Below, piece by piece: positions 1 through 7,021 of a stretch of 17,189 bases of DNA; position 1 is the stretch's first letter, and every line of letters begins with the position of its first letter. Both the position numbers and the translations under genes were made by a program. The DNA comes from Betaproteobacteria bacterium (GTDB lineage Bacteria > Pseudomonadota > Gammaproteobacteria > Burkholderiales > SG8-39). The notes below the pieces were generated by a model that was not told the origin of the DNA, did no database searches, and saw nothing but the letters and a program-made list of their open reading frames with translations. Location: contig JAEKLK010000027.1 of assembly GCA_019509895.1 (NCBI GenBank), forward strand, positions 1-17,189, given 5' to 3'.

Positions 1-333
1 TACAACGAGACGCTCGGCCAGTGGCACTTCTGGTTGACGCTGCTCTTTTTCAACATGATCTTCTTCGTGCAGCACTTCCTCGGCATGGCCGGCATGCCGC
101 GGCGCATCCCCGATTACCCGCTCATGTTCCAGACCTGGAACGAGGTGTCGTCGCTCGGGGCGTTCGGCTTTGCGCTCGCGCAGCTGATCTTCCTCTACAA
201 CCTGTTCACCACGCTGAAGAGCGGCCAGCCGGCGCTGCAGAAGCAGTGGGAAGGCGCCGATTCGATCGACTGGACGCACCTGCCGACGCCGGCGCCTTAT
301 CACACGTTCGAGACGCCGCCGGTCTTGAAGTGA
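1..333 (+). CDS. ctaD: Cytochrome c oxidase subunit I, C-terminal part (gene starts before the window)
   Basis: The frame is open from base 1 and gives the last 110 residues of the heme-copper oxidase catalytic subunit, which sits in the inner membrane. The recognisable subunit I C-terminus includes GMAGMPRRIPDYP followed by NEVSSLGAFGF in the last transmembrane helix, then a short polar tail ending in PPVLK. The catalytic histidines and the CuB/heme a3 site lie upstream of the window and cannot be inspected. The stop codon overlaps the GTG start of the next small ORF (GTGA), and all following genes to 5781 except one serve oxidase assembly or heme A synthesis, which supports an aa3-type oxidase. 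Confidence 0.95.
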   Translation, partial: YNETLGQWHFWLTLLFFNMIFFVQHFLGMAGMPRRIPDYPLMFQTWNEVSSLGAFGFALAQLIFLYNLFTTLKSGQPALQKQWEGADSIDWTHLPTPAPYHTFETPPVLK

Positions 334-425
334 CGAAGAACGCGAAAACCGCGCTGATCCTCGCCACCATCGCAGCGGCCTTCTTCTTCGGCATCATCGC
401 GAAGTACTGGATGATGGCGCGATGA
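330..425 (+). CDS. Cytochrome oxidase small assembly protein (31 aa)
   Basis: A 31-residue single-pass membrane peptide beginning VTKNAKTALILATIAAAFFF and ending KYWMMAR. It has a short basic N-terminus, one hydrophobic helix (about residues 8-24) and a basic C-terminal end. It starts with GTG inside the ctaD stop (GTGA) and its own stop overlaps the ctaG start (ATGA), so it is translationally locked between the two genes. Peptides of this size and hydrophobic pattern between ctaD and ctaG are annotated in Betaproteobacteria as cytochrome oxidase small assembly protein. Position and composition support that call; a biochemical role is not shown by the sequence. The GTG start is inferred from the overlap because no in-frame ATG precedes the helix. 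Confidence 0.75.
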   Translation: MTKNAKTALILATIAAAFFFGIIAKYWMMAR

Positions 426-955
426 GCATCGCGACGGACAATCGGCGCCTGTTCGTCCGCCTCGCGGTCGTGGCCGCAGCGATGTTCGGCTTCGGCTATG
501 CGCTCGTGCCCTTCTACTACCAGATCTGCGCCGCCTGGGGCGTGAACTCGCTCGGTGAAGTGCCGGCGAAGCCGGTGAACACGCAGATCGACCGCAGCCG
601 CACGGTGACGATCGAGCTCGACTCGAATGCGCACGGCCTGCCGTGGCGCTTCCGGCCGCTCGTGCGGCACATCGACGTGCATCCCGGCGAGCTCACCACC
701 GTCGAGTACGAGGTGGTGAACGAGCGCAACGAGCCGGTCACGGCGCAGGCGGTGCCGAGCTATGGGCCGGCGCTCGCGGCCGCGTACTTCAACAAGCTCG
801 AGTGCTTCTGCTTCACTCAGCAGACGCTGGCGCCGGGCGAGACGCGCCGCTTGCCGGTGCTGTTCGTGGTCGATCCACGCCTGCCGAAGGACGTCAATAG
901 CATCGCCCTTTCGTATACCTTCTTCGAGCTCACCGCTCGCGGAGCCAAGGGGTGA
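422..955 (+). CDS. ctaG: Cytochrome c oxidase assembly protein CtaG/Cox11 (copper chaperone for CuB)
   Basis: A 177-aa Cox11 family protein, the usual length. It has a short cytoplasmic N-terminus, one transmembrane helix at about residues 13-32 (LAVVAAAMFGFGYALVPFY) and a periplasmic immunoglobulin-like domain. The copper-binding CFCF motif is present in LECFCFTQQTL, preceded by the conserved AAAYFNK segment, and the C-terminal DPRLPKDVNSIALSYTFFE matches the family. Cox11 delivers copper to the CuB site of subunit I, which fits its place directly behind ctaD. Translation is coupled to the upstream 31-aa ORF through ATGA and to the downstream DUF2970 ORF through GTGA. Confidence 0.96.
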   Translation: MSIATDNRRLFVRLAVVAAAMFGFGYALVPFYYQICAAWGVNSLGEVPAKPVNTQIDRSRTVTIELDSNAHGLPWRFRPLVRHIDVHPGELTTVEYEVVNERNEPVTAQAVPSYGPALAAAYFNKLECFCFTQQTLAPGETRRLPVLFVVDPRLPKDVNSIALSYTFFELTARGAKG

Positions 956-1149
956 CGCACGCCGTGAGCGAGCGCGCATCGTTCCTCGACACGGTGAAGA
1001 CCGTGCTCTACGGCGCGATCGGCGTTCGCCGGCGCGGCGATCACGAGCGGGCACGCATCCGGCCGGCGTACCTTGTGATGGTGGCAATCGTGTTCCTGAT
1101 TTTGTTCGTGCTGACGCTGCGCTTCATCGTCGGCCTGGTGGTGAGTTAA
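952..1149 (+). CDS. DUF2970 domain membrane protein (65 aa)
   Basis: A small protein with a soluble N-terminal half containing SFLDTVKTVLYGAIGVRRR, then a basic linker and one transmembrane helix (PAYLVMVAIVFLILFVLTL onward). The N-terminal TVKTVLYGAIGVRR pattern is the hallmark of the DUF2970 family, which occurs next to ctaG and ctaE in Betaproteobacteria. The function is unknown; the conserved position between Cox11 and subunit III suggests a role in oxidase biogenesis or stability (inference). The GTG start at 952 overlaps the ctaG stop (GTGA). Confidence 0.85.
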   Translation: MTHAVSERASFLDTVKTVLYGAIGVRRRGDHERARIRPAYLVMVAIVFLILFVLTLRFIVGLVVS

Positions 1150-1160
1150 GGGAGAAAAAC

Positions 1161-2030
1161 ATGGCGCACAGCGCAAGCCCCTCCGAACGTCAAGCCCACT
1201 ATGCGGTGCCGGCGCCCATGCCTTGGCCGATCATGGGGGCGAGCGCGCTCTTTCTCATGGCGCTCGGCGCGGTGTTCGTGTTCAACGGCCGCGCGGGCGG
1301 CTGGGTGTCGATCGCCGCCGGGGCCGCGCTGCTCATTTACATGATGGTGCGCTGGTTCGGGGACGTGATCCGCGAATCGGAGGGCGGCAAGTATGGCCAC
1401 TGGGAAGACCTCTCCTTCCGGTGGGGCATGAGCTTCTTCATCTTCTCGGAGGTGATGTTCTTCGCCGCCTTCTTCGGCGCGCTGTACTGGGTGCGCCAGT
1501 ATTCGGTGCCGGACCTCGCGAGCATCGAGTCGAACGCCCTGGTTTGGCCCGGGTTCGCGGCGCACTGGCCCTCCGCAGGCCCCGGGTTCGCGGAAGAATT
1601 CTCGCCCATGGCCGCCTGGGGCATTCCGGCCATCAATACGCTGCTGCTGCTCTCTTCGGGCGTGACGGTGACCATCGCGCACTGGGCGCTCAAGGAAAAT
1701 CGACGCGGGCAGCTGATTGCCTTCCTCGCCGCCACGGTGGCGCTCGGCGTGCTCTTCCTTACGTTGCAGGCCTACGAGTACGGCCATGCCTACCACGAGC
1801 TCAACCTCAAGCTATCGACCGGCGCCTACGGCTCGACCTTCTTCATGCTCACCGGGTTCCACGGCTTTCACGTCACCGTGGGCGCGATCATGCTGACGGT
1901 GATTCTCTTCCGCTGCATCTTCGGCCACTTCAAGCCCGATCACCATTTCGGCTTCGAGGGCGTCGCCTGGTACTGGCACTTCGTCGACGTGGTTTGGCTG
2001 GGGCTCTTTATCTTCGTCTATTGGCTATAG
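1161..2030 (+). CDS. ctaE: Cytochrome c oxidase subunit III
   Basis: A 289-aa integral membrane subunit of the terminal oxidase. Seven hydrophobic segments can be traced. Characteristic stretches are WEDLSFRWGMSFFIFSEVM, the ALKENRRGQL segment, the YEYGHAYHEL segment, and GFHGFHVTVGAIML followed by HHFGFEGVAWYWHFVDVVW near the C-terminus. The ATG at 1161 is preceded by a GGAG Shine-Dalgarno (1151-1154), the first clear ribosome site in this operon after the overlap-coupled genes upstream. The last codons overlap the end of the convergent DUF2909 gene by 6 bases. Confidence 0.97.
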   Translation: MAHSASPSERQAHYAVPAPMPWPIMGASALFLMALGAVFVFNGRAGGWVSIAAGAALLIYMMVRWFGDVIRESEGGKYGHWEDLSFRWGMSFFIFSEVMFFAAFFGALYWVRQYSVPDLASIESNALVWPGFAAHWPSAGPGFAEEFSPMAAWGIPAINTLLLLSSGVTVTIAHWALKENRRGQLIAFLAATVALGVLFLTLQAYEYGHAYHELNLKLSTGAYGSTFFMLTGFHGFHVTVGAIMLTVILFRCIFGHFKPDHHFGFEGVAWYWHFVDVVWLGLFIFVYWL

Positions 2031-2219
2031 CCGGTCGTGGATCCAGCCGAAGTAGTAGGCGAGCATCAGGAAGGCGAATAGCGCGACCGACAATCCGACG
2101 CGCAGCGCGAGCGCCTTGAGCGCGCGTGTCGAGCCGCTTCGGTCGCGGTAGACGAAGAACAGTGCCGAGAAGAGGCTCGCCACGATAGCGATGAACACCA
2201 GGATCACGACGTAGCGCAT
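2025..2219 (-). CDS. DUF2909 twin-transmembrane protein (64 aa)
   Basis: A small inner membrane protein, MRYVVILVFIAIVASLFSAL at the N-terminus, with two helices (about residues 3-22 and 41-59) separated by the polar segment YRDRSGSTRALKALALR. The RDRSG...TRALKALALRVGLS pattern followed by a short YYFGWI end is typical of DUF2909, found beside cox genes in Beta- and Gammaproteobacteria. The function is unknown. It is read against its neighbours: its stop overlaps the end of ctaE, and its ATG shares two bases with the ATG of SURF1 on the opposite strand (CATG at 2217-2220). Its promoter must therefore lie inside the SURF1 coding region, if transcribed on its own. Confidence 0.85.
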   Translation of the reverse strand: MRYVVILVFIAIVASLFSALFFVYRDRSGSTRALKALALRVGLSVALFAFLMLAYYFGWIHDRL

Positions 2220-2919
2220 GCTTCGAGGATACTCTTTCCGTCCGCGCGTCTGGGCGCTCGCGCTTGCCGCGATGGCGTGCGCCGGATTCGTCGCGCTCGG
2301 CAACTGGCAGTCGCGCCGCGCCGATGAAAAGCGCGCGCTCGCGCTCGAGATCGAGCGCGGTACGCGTGGCGCGCCCGTCGAGCTCGCCCCCGGGGCGCTC
2401 GAGCCCGGCCCGCTGGTGCACAAGCGAGTCGCGGCGCGCGGCGTCTTCATCGCCGAGCGCACCGTGTTTCTCGCGAACCGGCCGCGGCAGGGCCGACCCG
2501 GCTACGAAATCGTGACGCCGCTTCGCCTGCTGCAGTCGGAGTGGCACGTGCTCGTGAACCGCGGCTGGCTTGCGGCCGCGCCAGGCGCACTCCTCGAGGT
2601 GCGCACGCCGCGCAGCGAGCGGCGCATCGAGGGCGTCGCGCTCGAGCGCCTGTCGCACGCGCTCGATATCGGGCCCGACAAGGGCAGCGTGCGCCAGAAC
2701 CTGACCATCGCCGACTTCGCCAGCGAGACCGGCCTGCGCCTCGTACCGATCGTGATCGAGCAGCATTCGCCGGCCGAGGACGGGCTCGAGCGCGACTGGC
2801 CGCACCCGGACGTCGGCATCGATCAGCATGAAGCGTACGCGCTGCAGTGGTACGCGTTCGCCGCGCTGGCGCTCGTGCTGGGCGTGGTGCTCTCCTTCCG
2901 TCGTGTCGCCGCGCGCTAA
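2218..2919 (+). CDS. SURF1 family cytochrome oxidase assembly protein
   Basis: A 233-aa protein with the SURF1 layout: an N-terminal transmembrane helix (about residues 10-27) leading into LGNWQSRRADEK, a periplasmic domain, and a C-terminal helix after YALQWYAFAALALVLG. Family signatures FLANRPRQGRPGYEIVTPL and HVLVNRGWL are present. SURF1 assists insertion of heme a into subunit I. The ATG at 2218 is the only start that keeps the first helix whole; no clear Shine-Dalgarno precedes it, and it overlaps the divergent DUF2909 start. The 3' end overlaps the next gene by 17 bases. Confidence 0.93.
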   Translation: MLRGYSFRPRVWALALAAMACAGFVALGNWQSRRADEKRALALEIERGTRGAPVELAPGALEPGPLVHKRVAARGVFIAERTVFLANRPRQGRPGYEIVTPLRLLQSEWHVLVNRGWLAAAPGALLEVRTPRSERRIEGVALERLSHALDIGPDKGSVRQNLTIADFASETGLRLVPIVIEQHSPAEDGLERDWPHPDVGIDQHEAYALQWYAFAALALVLGVVLSFRRVAAR

Positions 2920-3421
2920 GGTCGCGCTGATCTTCGCCGTCTGCGTAGCGCCCCCGGTACTCGCCTGGCTTGCTTATGATCACGGCTGGGCGCCGCGGCG
3001 AGCCGCCAACTATGGTGAGCTGCTCGAGCCGCGCCCGCTCGATGGGCCGCTCGCCGCGCTGCGTGGTAAATGGGTGCTCGTCACCTTCGACGAGGCAAGC
3101 TGCGCGCCGGCGTGCGAGCGCAAGCTCTATGTCGTGCGCCAGGCGCGGCTCGCGCTCGGCAAGGACGCGGGCCGGATCGAGCGCCTGTGGCTCGTGACCG
3201 GCGGCGGACAGCCGGGCGCGCGGCTGCTCGGCGCCATCGAGGGCACGCGCGTTGCCGCGGCGTCCGCGGACCTCGAGCGCGCCTTTGCCGGCGACGTGCG
3301 CTCGCACCTCTATCTCGTCGATCCGCTCGGCAACCTGATGATGCGCTATCCGTCCGATGCGGACCCGGCGCGCCTCATCAAGGACCTCGAGCGGCTGTTG
3401 AAATATTCGAGCATCGGGTGA
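2903..3421 (+). CDS. Membrane-anchored Sco-like (thioredoxin-fold) protein, oxidase operon
   Basis: A 172-aa protein with an N-terminal membrane anchor (about residues 6-20, KVALIFAVCVAPPVLAWLA) and a periplasmic domain. It contains GKWVLVTFDEASCAPACERK, a CxxxC pair placed as in Sco copper chaperones (CPxxC), then LWLVT and SHLYLVDPLGNLMMRYP, which match the later strands of the same fold. The C-terminal segment is DPARLIKDLERLLKY. Proteins at this site between SURF1 and ctaA are usually left as hypothetical or transmembrane protein. The distal His that completes the Sco copper site is not at the expected spacing, so a thiol-disulfide or copper-relay role is only inferred. The GTG start at 2903 lies within the SURF1 end; the stop overlaps ctaA (GTGA). 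Confidence 0.75.
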   Translation: MSPRAKVALIFAVCVAPPVLAWLAYDHGWAPRRAANYGELLEPRPLDGPLAALRGKWVLVTFDEASCAPACERKLYVVRQARLALGKDAGRIERLWLVTGGGQPGARLLGAIEGTRVAAASADLERAFAGDVRSHLYLVDPLGNLMMRYPSDADPARLIKDLERLLKYSSIG

Positions 3422-4353
3422 GGGCGCTGCGCCTGCTGTCGATCGCAGCGGCGAGCCTCGCGCTGGTCGTGGTGGTGCTCGGCGCCTACGTGCGGCTATC
3501 GGATGCCGGCCTCGGCTGCCCGGACTGGCCGCTTTGCTATGGCAAGCCGCTGCCCGCCGAGATTGCCGACGCCGGCGCCCATGCCAAAGCGTGGAAGGAA
3601 ATGGCGCATCGCTACCTGGCCGGCACGCTCGGCCTCCTCATCGTCGCACTCGCGGTCGCGGCATGGCGCGTGCGCCGCTCGCGCAGTATCGCGCTCGCCG
3701 TCGTGCTGCTGGTCGTCTTCCAGGCGACGCTCGGCATGTGGACCGTGACGATGCTGCTCAAGCCGGCCATCGTCACCGCGCACCTGCTCGGCGGCATGGC
3801 GACGCTCGCGCTGCTGGTGTGGCTCGCGCTCTCGCAATGGCCGCCGGTGCCCGCGCCGCATATGCGCGCGCTGCGCGCCGCCGCGCTGCTCGCGTTCGGC
3901 GCGGCTGCCGTGCAGATCGCGCTCGGCGGCTGGGTGAGCGCAAATTACGCCGCGCTCGCCTGTCCTGACCTGCCGCTCTGCCGCGGAACGCTCCTCCCGG
4001 CGATGAACTTCGCCGATGCTTTCCACCTCGTGCGCGAGCTGGGCCGCACCGGCGAAGGCGAGCTGCTGCCGATCGAGGCGCTCACCGCCATCCACTGGAC
4101 GCATCGCGTCTTCGCGGTGGTGGCGCTGGTCGCGGTGCTCGCCGCCGCGGCGCGCGCGCTGCGCGTCGCGCGCCCGATCGGGGTCGTGCTGGCGGCGCTC
4201 GTCGTGCTGCAATTCGGACTCGGCCTCGCCAATGTCGCGCTGGCGCTGCCGCTGCCATTGGCCGCCGCGCACAACGCCGGGGCGGCGCTGCTCCTCGCAG
4301 CGCTCGTCGTGCTAAACTTTTTCGCTTTCCGCGGCTTGCGCCCTTCCTGGTGA
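3418..4353 (+). CDS. ctaA: Heme A synthase (COX15/CtaA family)
   Basis: A 311-aa polytopic membrane enzyme that oxidises the heme O methyl group to give heme A. The internal duplication of the family is visible: two cysteine-bearing segments GLGCPDWPLCYGK and ALACPDLPLCRG, and four heme-ligand-type histidine helices (EMAHRYLAG, IVTAHLLGGM, IHWTHRVFAVV, AAAHNAGAALLL). The GTG at 3418 overlaps the previous stop (GTGA); the longer upstream frame to 3070 is rejected because it runs through the preceding gene. The stop overlaps the ctaB start by another GTGA, coupling heme A synthase to heme O synthase. Confidence 0.95.
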   Translation: MRALRLLSIAAASLALVVVVLGAYVRLSDAGLGCPDWPLCYGKPLPAEIADAGAHAKAWKEMAHRYLAGTLGLLIVALAVAAWRVRRSRSIALAVVLLVVFQATLGMWTVTMLLKPAIVTAHLLGGMATLALLVWLALSQWPPVPAPHMRALRAAALLAFGAAAVQIALGGWVSANYAALACPDLPLCRGTLLPAMNFADAFHLVRELGRTGEGELLPIEALTAIHWTHRVFAVVALVAVLAAAARALRVARPIGVVLAALVVLQFGLGLANVALALPLPLAAAHNAGAALLLAALVVLNFFAFRGLRPSW

Positions 4354-5237
4354 GCGTCCATACCCTTCCGGCCGGTCTAGCGCAGCGTTTGCGCGCCTTC
4401 TATGCGCTTACGAAGCCGCGCGTCGTGTCGCTTATTGTCTTTACCGCCGTGATCGGCATGTTCCTCGCCGCACCTGCAATGGTGCCGCTGCGGCTGCTCC
4501 TGGCCGCGACCCTCGGCATTGCGCTCGTCGCCGGCAGCGCCGCGGCGATCAACTGCCTGGTCGAGCAGAAGATCGATGCCCTCATGCAGCGCACCCGCTG
4601 GCGGCCGCTGCCGCGCGGGCAGCTGACCGCAGCGCAAACGCTCGCATTCGCCACCGTGCTGGGCAGCCTCGGCCTGTGGATCCTTGCCCGCTTCGTCAAC
4701 GAGCTCACCATGTGGCTCACGGTGGGAACTTTCATTGGCTACGCGGTGATCTACACGCTGTTGCTGAAGCCCGCCACGCCGCAGAACATCGTCATCGGCG
4801 GCGCCTCAGGCGCCATGCCACCGGTTCTCGGCTGGGCGGCGGTCACCGGCGAGGTCACGACAGAGGCGATGGTTCTCTTCCTCATCATCTTCGCCTGGAC
4901 GCCGCCGCATTTCTGGTCGCTCGCCCTCTACCGCACGCAGGACTATGCCCGGGCCGGCGTGCCAATGCTGCCGGTCACGCACGGCCAGCACTACACGCGT
5001 CTGCAGGTGTTGCTGTACACGCTCATTCTTTTCGGCGCGAGCCTGTTGCCCTATGTCGTACGCATGAGCGGCGTCGTTTATTTGCTCGCCGCGCTCGTTC
5101 TCGGCACGCTGTTCATTGCCTATGCGCTTCGCATCTACCTCGCCTACAGCGACGCGGTAGCGCAGAAAACCTTCCGCTACTCGATTGCCTATCTCGCCTT
5201 CCTCTTCAGCGCGCTTCTGGTCGATCATTACCTTTAG
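4350..5237 (+). CDS. ctaB: Protoheme IX farnesyltransferase (heme O synthase)
   Basis: A 295-aa UbiA-superfamily membrane prenyltransferase that adds a farnesyl group to protoheme. It begins after a short N-terminus with YALTKPRVVSLIVFTAVIG. The first prenyl-diphosphate-binding segment is NCLVEQKIDALMQRT followed by RPLPRG; the second region includes the FAWTPPHFWSLAL helix and DYARAGVPMLPVTHG, both strongly conserved in CtaB. About nine hydrophobic helices follow. Start GTG 4350 overlaps the ctaA stop, and the 3' end overlaps the Sco1 gene by 53 bases. Product heme O passes to CtaA encoded immediately upstream. Confidence 0.97.
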   Translation: MSVHTLPAGLAQRLRAFYALTKPRVVSLIVFTAVIGMFLAAPAMVPLRLLLAATLGIALVAGSAAAINCLVEQKIDALMQRTRWRPLPRGQLTAAQTLAFATVLGSLGLWILARFVNELTMWLTVGTFIGYAVIYTLLLKPATPQNIVIGGASGAMPPVLGWAAVTGEVTTEAMVLFLIIFAWTPPHFWSLALYRTQDYARAGVPMLPVTHGQHYTRLQVLLYTLILFGASLLPYVVRMSGVVYLLAALVLGTLFIAYALRIYLAYSDAVAQKTFRYSIAYLAFLFSALLVDHYL

Positions 5238-5781
5238 TGTCGTGCTCGCTGCCTGCTCGGGCGGCGCTCCGAAGTTCAAGAGCACGGACATCACTGGCGT
5301 CGACTACGGCAGATCGCTCGAGCTCACCGACCCGAGCGGCCGCGTGCGCCACCTGGACGACTTCCGCGGCAAGGCGGTGGTCGTGTTCTTCGGCTTCACG
5401 CACTGCCCGGATGTCTGTCCCACCACGCTCGCCGATCTGGCAAGCGTGATGCAGCAGCTCGGCCCGGACGCCGATCGTGTCCAGGTGCTCTTCATCACGG
5501 TCGATCCGGAGCGCGATACGCCGGCGGACCTCGCGCAGTACGTGAACGCCTTCGACCCGCGCTTCATCGCGCTGCGCGGCGATGCCGAGCAGACCGCCCG
5601 GGTAGCGAAGGAATTCAAGATCTACTATGAGAAGCGCAAGCAGGGTGCCACCTACACCGTCGACCACAGCGCCCAGAGCTACGTCATCGATCCGCAGGGG
5701 CGGCTGCGCCTGCTCGTGCGGCACGACCGCCTGGCGCAGGACCTGCCGCAGGACCTGCGCGTCATCCTGAAGCAGGGTTGA
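5185..5781 (+). CDS. Sco1/SenC family copper chaperone, lipoprotein
   Basis: A 198-aa Sco protein. The N-terminus reads as a lipoprotein signal with lipobox LAAC (Cys at about residue 24), so it is likely anchored to the periplasmic face of a membrane. The copper site is intact: FGFTHCPDVCPTTLADL (CxxxC) and the distal histidine in VDHSAQSYVIDPQGRL. ITVDPERDTP is also conserved. It metallates CuA of subunit II and closes the oxidase assembly cluster. No ATG lies before the signal peptide; TTG 5185 is the only start that gives a full signal sequence, and it lies 53 bases inside ctaB. The end overlaps the convergent small membrane gene by 20 bases. Confidence 0.92.
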   Translation: MPISPSSSARFWSIITFSVVLAACSGGAPKFKSTDITGVDYGRSLELTDPSGRVRHLDDFRGKAVVVFFGFTHCPDVCPTTLADLASVMQQLGPDADRVQVLFITVDPERDTPADLAQYVNAFDPRFIALRGDAEQTARVAKEFKIYYEKRKQGATYTVDHSAQSYVIDPQGRLRLLVRHDRLAQDLPQDLRVILKQG

Positions 5782-6004
5782 GCGCCGCGCGGGCGAGTGC
5801 AAACGCCGCCGCGGCGGTCCAGACGCCTTCCAGCACGACGAACGGCATGAAGTCGATCAGGTACGAGGAATAGCAGGCGAGCGCGGCGCCGATCAAGTTG
5901 AGCCCAGTGTAGACATACCCCTGCGCGGGCAGCAGTTTCAGCAGGTTGAGAAGAAACGCCGCGAGAAGCAGCGCCACGCCGATCGCACCGATGAGGTTGG
6001 CCAT
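5762..6004 (-). CDS. Small membrane protein, CBU_0592-like family (80 aa)
   Basis: An 80-aa protein made almost wholly of hydrophobic segments: MANLIGAIGVALLLAAFLLN, then YVYTGLNLIGAALACYSSYL, then VVLEGVWTAAAAFALARAAL. The Y...NLIGA...SYL...VVLEGVW pattern is that of CBU_0592-type small three-helix membrane proteins of unknown function. It lies downstream of rpoH in the same direction, but the rpoH terminator hairpin sits immediately before its ATG, leaving no visible Shine-Dalgarno. Expression would depend on read-through of that terminator or on a leaderless transcript. Its 3' end overlaps the Sco1 gene on the other strand. Confidence 0.7.
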   Translation of the reverse strand: MANLIGAIGVALLLAAFLLNLLKLLPAQGYVYTGLNLIGAALACYSSYLIDFMPFVVLEGVWTAAAAFALARAALNPASG

Positions 6005-6008
6005 AACG

Positions 6009-6032
6009 AAAACGGCCGCTCGAGGCGGCCGT
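6009..6032 (-). terminator. Intrinsic terminator of rpoH
   Basis: On the minus strand, 20 bases after the rpoH stop, an 8-bp perfect GC-rich stem (ACGGCCGC / GCGGCCGT; plus-strand arms 6012-6019 and 6025-6032) with a 5-base loop is followed by TTTTCGTT. This is a classical rho-independent terminator for the leftward rpoH transcript. It ends within a few bases of the ATG (6002-6004) of the next leftward gene. Confidence 0.8.
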
Positions 6033-6052
6033 AGGCAGGTAGAAGCCGCGCG

Positions 6053-6922
<870 letters not shown>

Positions 6923-6929
6923 GCTCGTT

Positions 6930-6935
6930 CCTCCT
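6930..6935 (-). promoter_or_regulatory. Consensus Shine-Dalgarno of rpoH
   Basis: The minus strand reads AGGAGG followed by seven bases and the ATG at 6922. It is the strongest ribosome binding site in the window and fixes the rpoH start. Confidence 0.85.
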
Positions 6936-6948
6936 TGTTGGGCCAAGT

Positions 6949-6975
6949 TTAGCACTCTGTGATTTAGAGTGCTAA
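6949..6975. promoter_or_regulatory. CIRCE operator (HrcA binding site) upstream of rpoH
   Basis: The sequence TTAGCACTC, nine spacer bases, then GAGTGCTAA is an exact match to the CIRCE inverted repeat (9-N9-9). It lies 26 bases upstream of the rpoH ATG and about 46 bases from the end of ftsX, so rpoH is the only gene it can control locally. CIRCE is the target of the HrcA repressor. This implies that expression of sigma-32 is under HrcA control, tying the two heat-shock systems together. No convincing -35/-10 pair could be assigned around it. Confidence 0.95.
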
Positions 6976-7021
6976 GTCCCCCAATGGTTGCATTACCTGC
7001 GTCTAAAACGAGAGCGTGCGC

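Noticed and set aside
206..1087. Long minus-strand open frame opposite ctaD-ctaG (293 codons)
   Set aside because: Arg/Ala/His-rich translation with no domain, lying antisense to strongly conserved genes; a product of high GC content. The same holds for minus-strand frames at 11451-12440 and 13540-14769.
3070..3417. Upstream extension of the ctaA frame
   Set aside because: It lies entirely inside the Sco-like gene in another frame, is Arg-rich, and the GTG at 3418 gives a normal CtaA N-terminus.
6976..7021. Promoter for rpoH upstream of the CIRCE box
   Set aside because: No -35/-10 pair with acceptable spacing could be found for sigma-70 or sigma-32; left unassigned.
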